Source: JAITVB01 sp031553805
GTDB lineage: Bacteria > Bacteroidota > Bacteroidia > Bacteroidales > Rikenellaceae
DNA length: 64,000 nt
NCBI GenBank assembly: GCA_031553805.1
Contig: JAVBLC010000003.1
Coordinates: 19,362 to 83,361 of the forward strand
Direction of reading: 5' to 3'
Shown here: one piece after another, positions 41,715 through 50,399 of the stretch
Layout of the letters: every line of letters begins with the position of its first letter
Position numbering within the stretch: the first letter of the stretch is position 1
Notes under the pieces: generated by a model
The model's input: the letters and a program-made list of their open reading frames with translations, nothing else
Told to the model about the DNA's origin: nothing
The model's database searches: none
Position numbers and translations under genes: made by a program

Positions 41715-43418
41715 ATGAAAAAGATTGGTTTGTTCCTGACGCTTGCCGCCCTCATCGTTTCGGGCATGGCCCGGGCGTCGGCCCCGGAGCCCCCGCAGGG
41801 CACCGCCTCGACGCCGGTAGCCTACACGGTTGTTTCCCCCGGATTTTTGAATTTCGATGCCGTCGAGTATGGTAACCCCTACTCGGGCAATTACCGCAGC
41901 ATCCTTTACATCGCACCCGAGATCAGGGGATTGAAAGGGGTGCGCCTGCCAGTCGACGACAAAGGCAATATGCAAGCCGCCGCGCTCACCCTGCGCTTCA
42001 CCCGCCCGGTCAAACTGCTGGTGGGCATCGCCGCCGCACCGGGCCAGCCGACTGACGCTTCGATGCTCGGGCGCATCGATTTCCATAAGGGCAAACCGAC
42101 CGCCGACCCCGTGTTGCTCAACGGATTGAGCGTGACCGAGTTGCCCGCGATGGACGTCTATGCCGTAAATTACCCGTCGGGGCAACAGCAACTGACGATT
42201 CCCGCCGCCCCGGGTTTCCACGTGGCGATCTTGGGTGCCGTGCCGGCCAACCAGCACATCGCCCAGCGTGACGCCGGGATCAAGGATGAAATGGATTACG
42301 AAGCGTTCTACATCGAGGGTTTCGCCGAAGGCCCGCAAGTATTCACCGTGCTCGGCGGCCCGAACGAACCCGTGGTGGAAGAGGGGATGCCCGGTACCGA
42401 AGGGATCCAGGGCGGTTTTGAAGGCGGTTGCATCGTCAAGATCGACGGCACCTACCACATGTTCCCGACCGAACGCGCGGGCGAGATCGGCAAACCGGCC
42501 GTCTATGACCGCGTGAAAACCCGCATCGGCCACTGGACGAGCACCGACGCCATCCACTGGACGCGCCAGTCTACGATTGTCCAGGCCACCGGCGTTTACG
42601 CCCTCGTACACGAAGACAACCCGATGAACGACCGTCGCTCGGCGATCTGGTCCTATATGCCCATTTTCAATAAGGAAAAGAACCGTTGGCAAGGCCACTA
42701 CCTGGCCTACACGACCGACCGCGAAATTTCCCCGAACCACTCGTTCGGCCGCATCTGGCGGTGCGAATCGACGGTCGAGGGGATCGAAGGCATTGGCGGC
42801 CCCTATCGCGACGTAACCATCGTGATGGAACCCGGCCTCGACTCGCAATGGTGGGAAGGCCGCCAAGGCGTCGCCTCGTTCTTCCCCTACCAGGTAGGCG
42901 AGGGCGAGTGGTTGGGCTTCTTCAGCGGGGCGTTCCCGTTCCTGAACAAGGGCGACTACCCGCTCACAAGCGGCAAGGGCTGGTATGTCGGCCTGGCCAA
43001 ATCCGACAAACTAGAAGGCCCCTGGACGCGCCTACCCGAAACGGTCAACCCCACCACGTCGATCCATCCGTGGTTCGTCGAGAACCCGATCGTTTCGCGC
43101 TTGCCCAACGGTCTCTATATCGCCGTGTTCGACGGTGGCCCGTCTTACCTCAAACTGCCCAACCAGCTGGCCTACTCGCTGTCGAAAGACGGTTACCACT
43201 GGAGCCGCGCCCGTTACATCCCGATCGATGTGAAAGTCGCCAAATGGTGGGACACGATGCGCACCCCGCTGTGTCTGATCCCCGAGGGCGACGACGTATA
43301 CACGATCATCTACGCCGCGATCAACAACAGCCGCCGTTACCATCCGATGGGGATGGTGCAGGTGAAACTCAACCCCGAAGCGCTGGAAACGGTAGCCGCC
43401 GGCCTGGAAAGCAAATAG
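41715..43418 (+). CDS. Secreted beta-propeller glycosidase-like protein
   Basis: The 567-residue exported protein (MKKIGLFLTLAALIVSGMARA) has an N-terminal beta domain (about 30-215) followed by repeated strands of a five-bladed propeller like that of GH43/GH32/GH117-type enzymes. Segments include GGCIVKIDGTYHMFPTERAG, RIGHWTSTDAIHWTRQS, SYMPIFNKEKNRWQGHYLAYT, FVENPIVSRLPNGLYIAVFDGG and YSLSKDGYHWSRARYIPI. Acidic residues within FENP- and DGG-like turns could be catalytic, but I cannot assign the triad. It probably cleaves or binds an oligosaccharide in the periplasm. It is monocistronic, ends convergently with a beta-helix protein, and the two share a bidirectional terminator. Confidence 0.75.
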   Translation: MKKIGLFLTLAALIVSGMARASAPEPPQGTASTPVAYTVVSPGFLNFDAVEYGNPYSGNYRSILYIAPEIRGLKGVRLPVDDKGNMQAAALTLRFTRPVKLLVGIAAAPGQPTDASMLGRIDFHKGKPTADPVLLNGLSVTELPAMDVYAVNYPSGQQQLTIPAAPGFHVAILGAVPANQHIAQRDAGIKDEMDYEAFYIEGFAEGPQVFTVLGGPNEPVVEEGMPGTEGIQGGFEGGCIVKIDGTYHMFPTERAGEIGKPAVYDRVKTRIGHWTSTDAIHWTRQSTIVQATGVYALVHEDNPMNDRRSAIWSYMPIFNKEKNRWQGHYLAYTTDREISPNHSFGRIWRCESTVEGIEGIGGPYRDVTIVMEPGLDSQWWEGRQGVASFFPYQVGEGEWLGFFSGAFPFLNKGDYPLTSGKGWYVGLAKSDKLEGPWTRLPETVNPTTSIHPWFVENPIVSRLPNGLYIAVFDGGPSYLKLPNQLAYSLSKDGYHWSRARYIPIDVKVAKWWDTMRTPLCLIPEGDDVYTIIYAAINNSRRYHPMGMVQVKLNPEALETVAAGLESK

Positions 43419-43435
43419 TTTCCGTATCTACATAT

Positions 43436-43474
43436 AAAAAAACACCAGGAAGCCACGCTTCCCGGTGTTTTTTT
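43436..43474. terminator. Bidirectional terminator between propeller and beta-helix genes
   Basis: A stem of 17 paired positions with one mismatch runs A7-CACC to GGTG-T7 around a GGAAGC/GCTTCC top and three-base loop. A-run and T-run on either side serve both converging genes. Confidence 0.88.
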
Positions 43475-43493
43475 GTGTCCGTAGGTCCTCCGG

Positions 43494-45458
43494 TCAGTTG
43501 ATCCAGGGCTCCTTGGGTACGTAAGGATAAATGGTCACCTCGTCCGGTTCCTCGGCGGGAACGATGTCGCTGAACGGCGCTTCGATGCCCGCGGCACGGA
43601 TGATCGCTTCGGCCTCGTCGTCAAACGGGCGGTTGCGGAAATTGGTCGTGTTGGTCAGCGGGGTGTTCACGCCGTTGTTGATCGTGCCGTTGTCCTTGAC
43701 GAAATTGTGGTCGATCACGATGTCGTGGCAACGGTCCGAGGCGATGTGCAGCCACAGGTTGTGCAGGCTGTTGATCATGTTGTCGGTGATGGTGAAGTAG
43801 GCCGATCCGTCGTCGGGATAGATGCAGCGCGGGCCGTTATAGAGGTAGTTGCCCATGATGACCGAGTTGGGTTGCGGGCCGAGGGTGTAGATGATCCCTC
43901 CGTCGTGGAGCACGAGGTGGGTGCGGCCCAGACGGTTGTAATTGATCGAGTTGTTCTTGGGCACGGCCGAGGGCGGAATGCCGGCGTTGGCCCACCACCA
44001 TCCGCAGGCGATCGCCCCGTAAGGCGTGCCGGCGATGTCGTTGTGTTCGAAGTTGACGCCCTCGACGAAGAAAGCGAGGATCGCTTCGACCATCCGGAAA
44101 TCGAGCGAAATGTTGCGGATGTAGTTGTTCGTCACCCGGATGTCGCGGCACACGCCTTCGATCCCGGGGCCGTAAATGTCGCCGTCGCCGATCTCGTAGT
44201 GCTGTGGGTGGCCGAGCGAGATCGCGTTGCCCAGCAGGTCGTTGAAGAAGTTGCCCTCGATGCGCCCGCCCGCCACGTCGTTGACGTAGCTCACGGCCGT
44301 GGCCGAGTTGAGTTGCATGAAACGGTTGCGGGTGAATTCGATGCTCTCAGCATTTTTCACGTCGATCGTTCCGGGAGGCACGTCGGTGCTGTTATACTTG
44401 GTCGGGTGCCAGTTGCCGCTCGGGACGTATTTGATCGCCAGCCCCAGGCTCTGGATGCCGCCGAAACCGTAGGAATCCTCGATCTCCATCAACTCCCACG
44501 CATCGTGCGAAAAGGTGATCCCCTGAAACGATAGGTTTTTCGCCCGTTTGCCGGTCGACGAACCGTAAATCCGGATCAATCCTTCGCTGACCGGGGCTAT
44601 CGCCTCGGCCGTGGCCATATCTTCGTTCTCGGTGTAATAAAAAATCCGTTGCTTGCGGCGGTCGAAATAGAATTCGCCCGGGCTGTCGAGTAACTCGAAG
44701 GCGTTGCGGATAATAAAATCCTTGTCGTAATTCATCTTCCCGGCCCAGGCCAACGAGGTGAGGATCGCGCCGTAGGGCTGTTGCAACTTGATGGCCAGTG
44801 TGTCGCGGTCGATCTTGTCGACGGCCGAGGCGCAAAGGATCTTCTCGTTCCATACGTTTTTCTGGATCAGCTCCACGTCTTCGGGATTCGACAGCACGGG
44901 CAGGTCGCGGGCCAGGAAGCGGACGCCCTCGACCACCGTCCCTGCGCCGTAGGCCCAGGGCTCAGTGCCTTTGACCTCCATTTGTCCCCAACTGCCTTGC
45001 CCGGCGATGGGGGCCGACATCCCGGCCATCCGCATCCGGTGGCCGTTGACGAAGAGTGCACGCAGTTTTTGATCGCCCTGGAACGGGGCGCTGTAGATGT
45101 GTTTGTGGGCAGTGGGTTCCCAGCCGGTCACACGTACCCCGCCGCTGACGACGGGGGTTTCGCCGGGGTAAGCGGTATAGATCACCCGGTAGCCGTTCAT
45201 CCCCGAATCTTCTTCCGAGAAGACGACGGGCGAGGCGAGGGCGTAGGTGCCGCCCCGAAGGTAGATGGTGATGTCGCCCGTCATTTTCTTATTCAATTTC
45301 CTTACGGCCTGTTTCGCCTCCTCGATCGAGGCGTAGGGTGATGCGAGGGTTCCTTTTCCGCCCTTGTGGGCGTCGGGGGCGACGTACAACTCCTGTTGCG
45401 CCCGGGCTGCCGAGCCTGTCAGCAGCAGGGCGGCGGCCAGCGCGATGATCTTTTTCAT
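43494..45458 (-). CDS. Right-handed beta-helix protein, GH141-like
   Basis: The 654-residue exported protein (signal peptide to about ARAQQ) begins with the pattern ELYVAPDAHKGGKGTLASPY followed by SIEEAKQAVRKLNKK and IYLRGGTYAL. VVSGGVRVTGWEP and LRALFVNGHRMRMAG come next, an arrangement seen in the beta-helix enzymes grouped as GH141. The central and C-terminal parts hold many parallel beta-helix coils (FTRNRFMQLNSAT, RDIRVTNNYIRNIS, NSINYNRLGRTHL, DIVIDHNFVKDNGTI). The only characterised activities I recall for such proteins are fucosidase and xylanase, so the substrate here is open. It is transcribed divergently from a TonB-dependent receptor. Confidence 0.78.
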   Translation of the reverse strand: MKKIIALAAALLLTGSAARAQQELYVAPDAHKGGKGTLASPYASIEEAKQAVRKLNKKMTGDITIYLRGGTYALASPVVFSEEDSGMNGYRVIYTAYPGETPVVSGGVRVTGWEPTAHKHIYSAPFQGDQKLRALFVNGHRMRMAGMSAPIAGQGSWGQMEVKGTEPWAYGAGTVVEGVRFLARDLPVLSNPEDVELIQKNVWNEKILCASAVDKIDRDTLAIKLQQPYGAILTSLAWAGKMNYDKDFIIRNAFELLDSPGEFYFDRRKQRIFYYTENEDMATAEAIAPVSEGLIRIYGSSTGKRAKNLSFQGITFSHDAWELMEIEDSYGFGGIQSLGLAIKYVPSGNWHPTKYNSTDVPPGTIDVKNAESIEFTRNRFMQLNSATAVSYVNDVAGGRIEGNFFNDLLGNAISLGHPQHYEIGDGDIYGPGIEGVCRDIRVTNNYIRNISLDFRMVEAILAFFVEGVNFEHNDIAGTPYGAIACGWWWANAGIPPSAVPKNNSINYNRLGRTHLVLHDGGIIYTLGPQPNSVIMGNYLYNGPRCIYPDDGSAYFTITDNMINSLHNLWLHIASDRCHDIVIDHNFVKDNGTINNGVNTPLTNTTNFRNRPFDDEAEAIIRAAGIEAPFSDIVPAEEPDEVTIYPYVPKEPWIN

Positions 45459-45774
45459 TCCGTTCGTTTTAGTTTGGTCAATGGGGAAACCGCAGTGAGG
45501 GCTTCCGGCCGCCCCCGCTCCGGGCGAGGGCAGATGGTGTAAAGATACGTTTTCCTACAATTTTTCCGCCCCATTCCACCCGCTTTTTTTGTGTTACCCG
45601 AATGATGCGATTTTTCATTCTCGAAAAGGCTTGTGTGTCGGAAAAAGGGCGCAAATCGTTAGGGTTATTAAAAAAAGCAATATCTTGCGCGTTGTTTCGT
45701 TGTAATTTTAAATACGACCGGAGAGAAGATGCGTGCAACGGCGGTATCAAACCCCTCCTAAACCCGACTGAAGA
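45459..45774. other. Divergent intergenic region between beta-helix protein and receptor
   Basis: These 316 bases have no convincing gene. A TATCTTTA box on the minus strand at about 45541-45548 could serve the beta-helix gene. A TATCTTGC near 45680 could serve the receptor. Both depart from the consensus, and no operator-like repeat is seen. Confidence 0.4.
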
Positions 45775-48231
45775 ATGAACGTTTCGCTCCGGACCGCCTG
45801 CTTCTGTGCCTTGGCGCTTCTCCTGATGCCCCTCGGGGCCAATTCCCAGAACCAGTACAAAATCAGCGGCGAAGTGATCGATTCGGCTACCCGCAAGGGC
45901 GTCGAATTTGCCACGATCACCTTAACCGATGCCGCCGCGAAACCCGTGGCGGCCTGGGTCTGTGACGCCAACGGAAAGTACGAATATACGGTCAAATCGG
46001 CCGGCACTTATCGCGCCACCGTTGCGTCGGTGGGCTACACCACTCTCAACCGTGAGGTGACGATCGACCAATCCACGGCCCGACTCGATCCGTTTATCCT
46101 GTCCCCCGGCGTGGAGATCGAGAGCGTGGCCGTCACTACGACCAAACCATTGATCCGCAGCGATATCGACAAGATCGCCTACAGCGTCGAGGCCGATCCC
46201 GAAGCCCCGGCCAGCACCGCGCTCGACATCCTGCGCAAGGTGCCGCTGATCTCGGTCGACGCCGAAGACAACGTCCTGCTGCAAGGCCAATCCAATTACA
46301 AAGTGTTGGTGAATGGAAAAAGTTCCTCGCTCATGGAACGCAACTTCAAGGAAGTGATCCGCTCGATGCCCGCCTCGTCGATCAAGGACATCGAGGTGAT
46401 CACCAACCCCTCGTCGAAGTACGAGGCCGAAGGGGTAGGGGGCATCATCAACATCATCACCGCCCGCAAGACCCTGAGCGGTTATAACGGCAGCCTGGGG
46501 CTGAACGCCGACTCGCGCGGCGGTTACGGCGGCAACGGCTATATCAACGCCAAGTTCGGCAAGTTCAGCATTTCGGGTAACCTTTATGCGGGTGCTTACC
46601 GAAGCCCCGGAGGCCACAGCACCTCCCGCCAGGAAAACTTTCTGAGCGATGAAAACCGCTTTATCGATACCGACGCCGAATCGGATAAGGTGAAACAAAG
46701 CAACATCAGCTACCAGATCGAAGCGAGTTACGAAATCGACACCTTCAACCTGATCACCCTCTCGATGTGGGGATATAACGGAAAGTATAATTATGGCACG
46801 ACGAGCCGCTCGCTCACCATGGACATCGACAGCCTTCCCGTGCGCGAATTTAAGAACATCTCCACCGGCGAGGGCCGTTACGGCGGCTTGTCGGGCAACA
46901 TTGACTACCAACGCACATTCCGCAAGCCCGACAAAACTTTCACCGTTTCCTATAAATTGGAAAACAACCCCGACGACACCGATTACAGCTCGGATGTCGT
47001 CGGAATACTCAACTATGCCTCTTACCGCCAGCGCTCGGAGGACAACACCCTCTCGCGGCAGCAGACCATCCAGGTCGATTACGTCGACCCCCTCTCTAAA
47101 AAACACTCTATCGAGGCCGGGACCAAATTCATCCTGCGCCAGAACAGCAGCGACCCCCAGACCTACGATTGGAACGGATCGGAGTGGGTGCTCGACCCGG
47201 CGAGGAAGAACGCCCTCGATTACGACCAGTATATCCTGGGTGTTTACGGCGCCTACACGTTCAAACTGAAAAAGTTCAGCGCCAAGGTGGGCGGCCGCCT
47301 CGAAAACACCTGGAACGACGGTCTGTTCAGCAACGCGGTCAAAGATACCCCGTTCGACAACCAGCAGTTCAACGTCATCCCCTACGCTACGCTCTCCTAC
47401 GCCCCCAAGGCGTCGAACCGCTACTCGCTTTCGTACACCCAGCGCCTGTCGCGTCCCGGCATCTGGTACCTCAACCCTTATGTAAACGACGTTGACCCGA
47501 TGAACATTTCGTTCGGCAACCCGGCCCTCGACGCCGAGGTTTCGCATTCGTTCAGCGCCACATACGGCATCTACAACCCGAAGACGACCCTCTCGCTGAC
47601 CGGCAACATGTCGACCACCGACAACTCGATCGAGCGGCTGACCACCGTCGGCGACGACGGGGTGAGCGTGACCACCTACTACAATATCGGCCACCGCGAC
47701 ACCTACCGGTTGAACGCATACTACTCCTATCGCCCCAATGCCAAGTTCAGCGTCAACCTCAACGCCGCGGGCGGCTATGTGAATGTGGGCAACGGTGCGG
47801 AACTCGATAACGACGGGTTTACCTACAACGGCAATCTTTCGCTCCGCTTCGGCCTGTGGAAAGGCGGCGCGATCAATGCGATGGCTTTTTACAACTCGCC
47901 CAACATTATGCTGCAAGGCAAAGGAAGCGGTTATTTCATCCACAGCCTGGGCATCAACCAAAAGGCGTTCAAGGATAAGGTGACTTTCAACTTCGCGGTG
48001 AGCAGTCCGTTTAAGAAAGAAATGCGCTTCACCACCGAATACGATACCGAAACGTTCTCCCGCCGCACGGATTCTTATAATCCTATCCGCCAGGCCCGCC
48101 TGGGGATCACCTACAACTTCGGCAAGACCCAGGTCCAGGTGAAACGCGCCCGCCGCGGCATCACGAACGACGACCTCAAATCGGGCGAAGGCAGCGGTGG
48201 CGGAGGAGGTGCTTCTACCTCCCCGCAATAG
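45775..48231 (+). CDS. Outer-membrane beta-barrel receptor (TonB-dependent type with CarboxypepD-like domain)
   Basis: The 818-residue protein has a signal peptide (to about GANSQ) and a carboxypeptidase-regulatory-like domain (ISGEVIDSATRKGVEFATITL). The plug-like region contains DILRKVPLISVDAEDNVLLQGQ, YKVLVNGKSSSLMERN and IEVITNPSSKYEAEGVGGIINIITARK. The long barrel region matches the outer-membrane protein beta-barrel family, with YTQRLSRPGIWYLNPYVND. The C-terminus is a Gly/Ser-rich tail (GEGSGGGGG), unusual for a barrel, whose final strand appears to end in LGITYNFGKTQVQVKRARR. It is not paired with a SusD. The substrate is unknown. A cupin gene follows after 31 bases. Confidence 0.88.
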   Translation: MNVSLRTACFCALALLLMPLGANSQNQYKISGEVIDSATRKGVEFATITLTDAAAKPVAAWVCDANGKYEYTVKSAGTYRATVASVGYTTLNREVTIDQSTARLDPFILSPGVEIESVAVTTTKPLIRSDIDKIAYSVEADPEAPASTALDILRKVPLISVDAEDNVLLQGQSNYKVLVNGKSSSLMERNFKEVIRSMPASSIKDIEVITNPSSKYEAEGVGGIINIITARKTLSGYNGSLGLNADSRGGYGGNGYINAKFGKFSISGNLYAGAYRSPGGHSTSRQENFLSDENRFIDTDAESDKVKQSNISYQIEASYEIDTFNLITLSMWGYNGKYNYGTTSRSLTMDIDSLPVREFKNISTGEGRYGGLSGNIDYQRTFRKPDKTFTVSYKLENNPDDTDYSSDVVGILNYASYRQRSEDNTLSRQQTIQVDYVDPLSKKHSIEAGTKFILRQNSSDPQTYDWNGSEWVLDPARKNALDYDQYILGVYGAYTFKLKKFSAKVGGRLENTWNDGLFSNAVKDTPFDNQQFNVIPYATLSYAPKASNRYSLSYTQRLSRPGIWYLNPYVNDVDPMNISFGNPALDAEVSHSFSATYGIYNPKTTLSLTGNMSTTDNSIERLTTVGDDGVSVTTYYNIGHRDTYRLNAYYSYRPNAKFSVNLNAAGGYVNVGNGAELDNDGFTYNGNLSLRFGLWKGGAINAMAFYNSPNIMLQGKGSGYFIHSLGINQKAFKDKVTFNFAVSSPFKKEMRFTTEYDTETFSRRTDSYNPIRQARLGITYNFGKTQVQVKRARRGITNDDLKSGEGSGGGGGASTSPQ

Positions 48232-48262
48232 CCGTCCCACTCTCCCTAATCAATCGAAAATC

Positions 48263-48769
48263 ATGGCAATCGTCCTGAAAGCGAGTCAGCGCGAGTTTCG
48301 GGAAACTCCCGGTAAGATAGATCCGTTCAAGATATTTACGGATGTTTCGGTGCAACAGGCGGACATTCGTCCCCAAAACCTGAATTTCGACCTGCGGCAA
48401 CTTGCCCCGGACGAATATTCCGGTCTTTATCATTTTCATCGCCACGCCGAAGAGCTTTTTATGATCGTTTCCGGGGCGGCGATGTTGCGTACCCCAGCCG
48501 GGCTGGAGGTCGTCGAGGCGGGCGATCTGCTCTTCTTCGAGATGGGCGAAACAGGGGCGCACCAGTTATATAACCACACGGCCGGGCCTTGCGTCTACCT
48601 CGACGTACGGACGTTCACCGGCGTCGACGTTTGCGAATACCCCGATTCGGGCAAACTGTTCATCGCCCCCACCTACGAGATATTCCGCAAGGATGACGCG
48701 GTTCCCTATTTCGACGGCGAGGAGAATATCCGCGAAAAGTGGCAATCCCTCGTCCGCGAAAAGGAGTGA
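48263..48769 (+). CDS. Cupin-domain protein
   Basis: The 168-residue protein (start chosen at MAIVLKASQREF; an open frame runs 22 codons further upstream into the preceding stop region) is a single-domain cupin. Motif 1 is YHFHRHAEELFMIVSGAAML, with two His and a Glu as metal ligands. Motif 2 is FFEMGETGAHQLYNHT, with the fourth His. A short C-terminal extension (APTYEIFRKDDAVPYFDG) follows. Such proteins range from sugar isomerases to dioxygenases and binding proteins; no substrate can be named. It is probably co-transcribed with the receptor. Confidence 0.85.
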   Translation: MAIVLKASQREFRETPGKIDPFKIFTDVSVQQADIRPQNLNFDLRQLAPDEYSGLYHFHRHAEELFMIVSGAAMLRTPAGLEVVEAGDLLFFEMGETGAHQLYNHTAGPCVYLDVRTFTGVDVCEYPDSGKLFIAPTYEIFRKDDAVPYFDGEENIREKWQSLVREKE

Positions 48770-48821
48770 TGCCGTCTACTCCGACGAGCATCTTTTGTGG
48801 GATCGTTAAAGATAAGTTCGT

Positions 48822-49302
48822 ATGCCAAAACACCTGTGTCTCCTTATTCTGTTTCCTTTGATGATTTTTCCCGAGGTCCGTTCCCAAAGGCTTGTCCATG
48901 TTCCGGAACAGTTTGAGGAAACTCCCGTTCCCGCACTCTACACTCCGGAATGGTATGCGTTGGACGCAGCTCTGCCGGTTTCGTTCTGTCCATTGTAAAC
49001 GATTCTTTGCAGGTCGCGCGGCAATACGGTCGCACTTATGGGGCAGGCTATCGGTGGCTGACGGTTTGTTGATCGGCCGTGACTTGGGCGAATTTGGCGG
49101 GGACTTGAAATTTTACCCCGAAGGCTTTGCCGAGGGGAAGAATGGCATAGACCTGGGGCTTGCGAATGTACGGGAGCTGTTTTGTTGGAACGATAAAATC
49201 TATTGCCTGGCCGGCCTCGCACATCTGGAAATGGATTACGGCGGATTTTATGAATTATCGCCCGAGAATCGTTGGAAAAAACGGCTAAAATGCCCCCTAT
49301 AA
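48822..49302 (+). pseudogene. Frameshifted and truncated exported protein gene
   Basis: Reading starts at MPKHLCLLILFPLMIFPEVRSQ (signal peptide) and stops after 58 residues at 48998. The coding sense continues in a second frame (IVNDSLQVARQYGRTYGAGYRWLT, about 48992-49060), then a third (DGLLIGRDLGEFGGDLKFYPEG to the ELSPENRW region, about 49055-49302). Protein-like composition across all three frames indicates two frameshifts in one ancestral gene. The third frame is cut off at about 49302 by sequence resembling an IS end. The family is not recognised. Sequencing error is an alternative for one shift but unlikely for both plus a truncation. Confidence 0.7.
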
Positions 49303-49308
49303 AACGGG

Positions 49309-49380
49309 GGAAGATGACCCCCTAAAGTTGCACCGGCAAAATGGTGTAAAGTTGTAGTCCGGATCGGGGTCTAAAGAGAG
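49309..49380. mobile_element. Possible IS end remnant (repeated TAAAGTTG motifs)
   Basis: Immediately after the broken gene, CTAAAGTTGCACCGG (49322-49336) and GTAAAGTTGTAGTCCGG (49346-49362) form close direct repeats, bounded by GACCCC (49316-49321) and GGGGTC (49366-49371) in inverted orientation. IS21-family ends carry multiple short repeats of this kind. No transposase gene is present, so this would be a solo end or remnant. Confidence 0.35.
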
Positions 49381-49509
49381 ATGATTTTGCCCGGGTTAAA
49401 CAACTGTTTTTTTTTGTAGGTTCTTCCGTTTCGCTTAATGCGAGAACGACCGAAGTTTGGTTCTCGCCATTTCCACGTTCTGAAGAGTTAACAACCCGGT
49501 TAACAATGA

Positions 49510-49638
49510 CACGTCTTTCGTTTGTCCTTTGGAATCCTTTCCAGGGGAAGGATTGAAGGACAAATAAAGACAATTCCGGAAGATGATTTGTTGAGATTAG
49601 CGGCTGTAAATCAAGATCTTGATGCGCTAACTAAATGA
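49510..49638 (+). pseudogene. C-terminal gene fragment of unknown protein
   Basis: A 42-codon open stretch without a start encodes a protein-like C-terminus (GQIKTIPEDDLLRLAAVNQD then LDALTK) and stops exactly at a terminator hairpin, as a genuine gene end would. The upstream part is missing. It probably belongs to the same decayed region as the pseudogene at 48822 and the IS-like end. The family is not recognised. Confidence 0.4.
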
Positions 49639-49670
49639 AAAAAGGTGATTGGAAACAATCACCTTTTCTT
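49638..49670 (+). terminator. Terminator after the gene fragment
   Basis: A perfect 12-bp stem (49640-49651 with 49656-49667) with a GAAA-type loop is flanked by A- and T-runs. It overlaps the stop of the 49510 fragment, and may also stop minus-strand transcription from locus B. Confidence 0.75.
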
Positions 49671-49794
49671 GCCGGGGTGGCCCCCTTGGCGGTATGGACG
49701 GGACGAATCTGTATCGTCTGTTGTGTGTTTGTAGTCAGTAAGTTATGTGTTGTGTTGTGTCGTGTTGTCTTGTCTTGTAGCCTTTGGGAGAAAA

Positions 49795-50399
49795 TTAGTA
49801 AAAAGATGAAAAGTATTTGGTCGCTAAATAGGCGAAGTCGGCGTTGGGTGTCCCGGGGCGGTTCATGGCAAGTTGGCCGCGCAGGAAGCGGGGGCGCGCC
49901 TTGTCCGCTTCATCGAGCGAAGGCGAGGTTTCGATGCAGGCCAGCATCCGGTCGAATAATTCCTCGTTGCGCATCGGAGAGTTGAGGTCGTAAAGGTAGC
50001 GCTCGCTAAGGTCGTACAGCAGATAATACACCCCCTTGTTACAGGCCATCTGGTCTATGGTTTTCCTCAGGCCTTCGCCCGAAGTATACCGCAGCACGTC
50101 GAGCCAGTCCGGCAGGGCGCCCTCGATCATCGCCGTGTCTGCGGGGGCGTACTGCCGGCCAGGCCGATGCCGTCCCACCGATGCAGGGCCAGGTAGTCGG
50201 CGCGGGCATCGGGGGCGGTAAGGGTCATGGGGAGGGTAGGCGGCACAAATCTATTTTCACCCGCAGGCATTTTCTCCGCCTGCCGCCCTGTGCGCATCTC
50301 CCTGCAACCGGCCGCCGGGCCAGCCGCTAAAAGCACAACCAGGATCAGCGAGGCCGGCTGCAGCCGTCTGCGTATATGCTTACTCCGGATCATTCGCAT
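49795..50399 (-). pseudogene. Frameshifted, truncated DUF5106-like lipoprotein gene
   Basis: The start at 50399 overlaps the end of the upstream DUF3575-OmpA gene by 10 bases. The first frame gives a lipoprotein signal (LILVVLLAAGPAAGC) and FVPPTLPMTLTAPDARADYLALHRWDGIG, resembling the DYLxxHxWD segment of DUF5106 proteins. A one-base shift near 50150-50165, within a GC-rich run, moves the sense to the frame containing ADTAMIEGALPDWLDVLRY and LRGQLAMNRPGTPNADFAYLA. The gene ends at about 49795, where DUF5106 proteins normally continue into a thioredoxin-like domain. Both the shift and the missing C-terminus suggest decay. The domain name is from memory and is moderately secure. Confidence 0.65.

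Noticed and set aside
45922..48240. Long minus-strand open frame (772 codons) opposite the TonB-type receptor
   Set aside because: It arises from GC-rich codon structure. The plus-strand frame has a signal peptide and receptor motifs; the antisense product has none.
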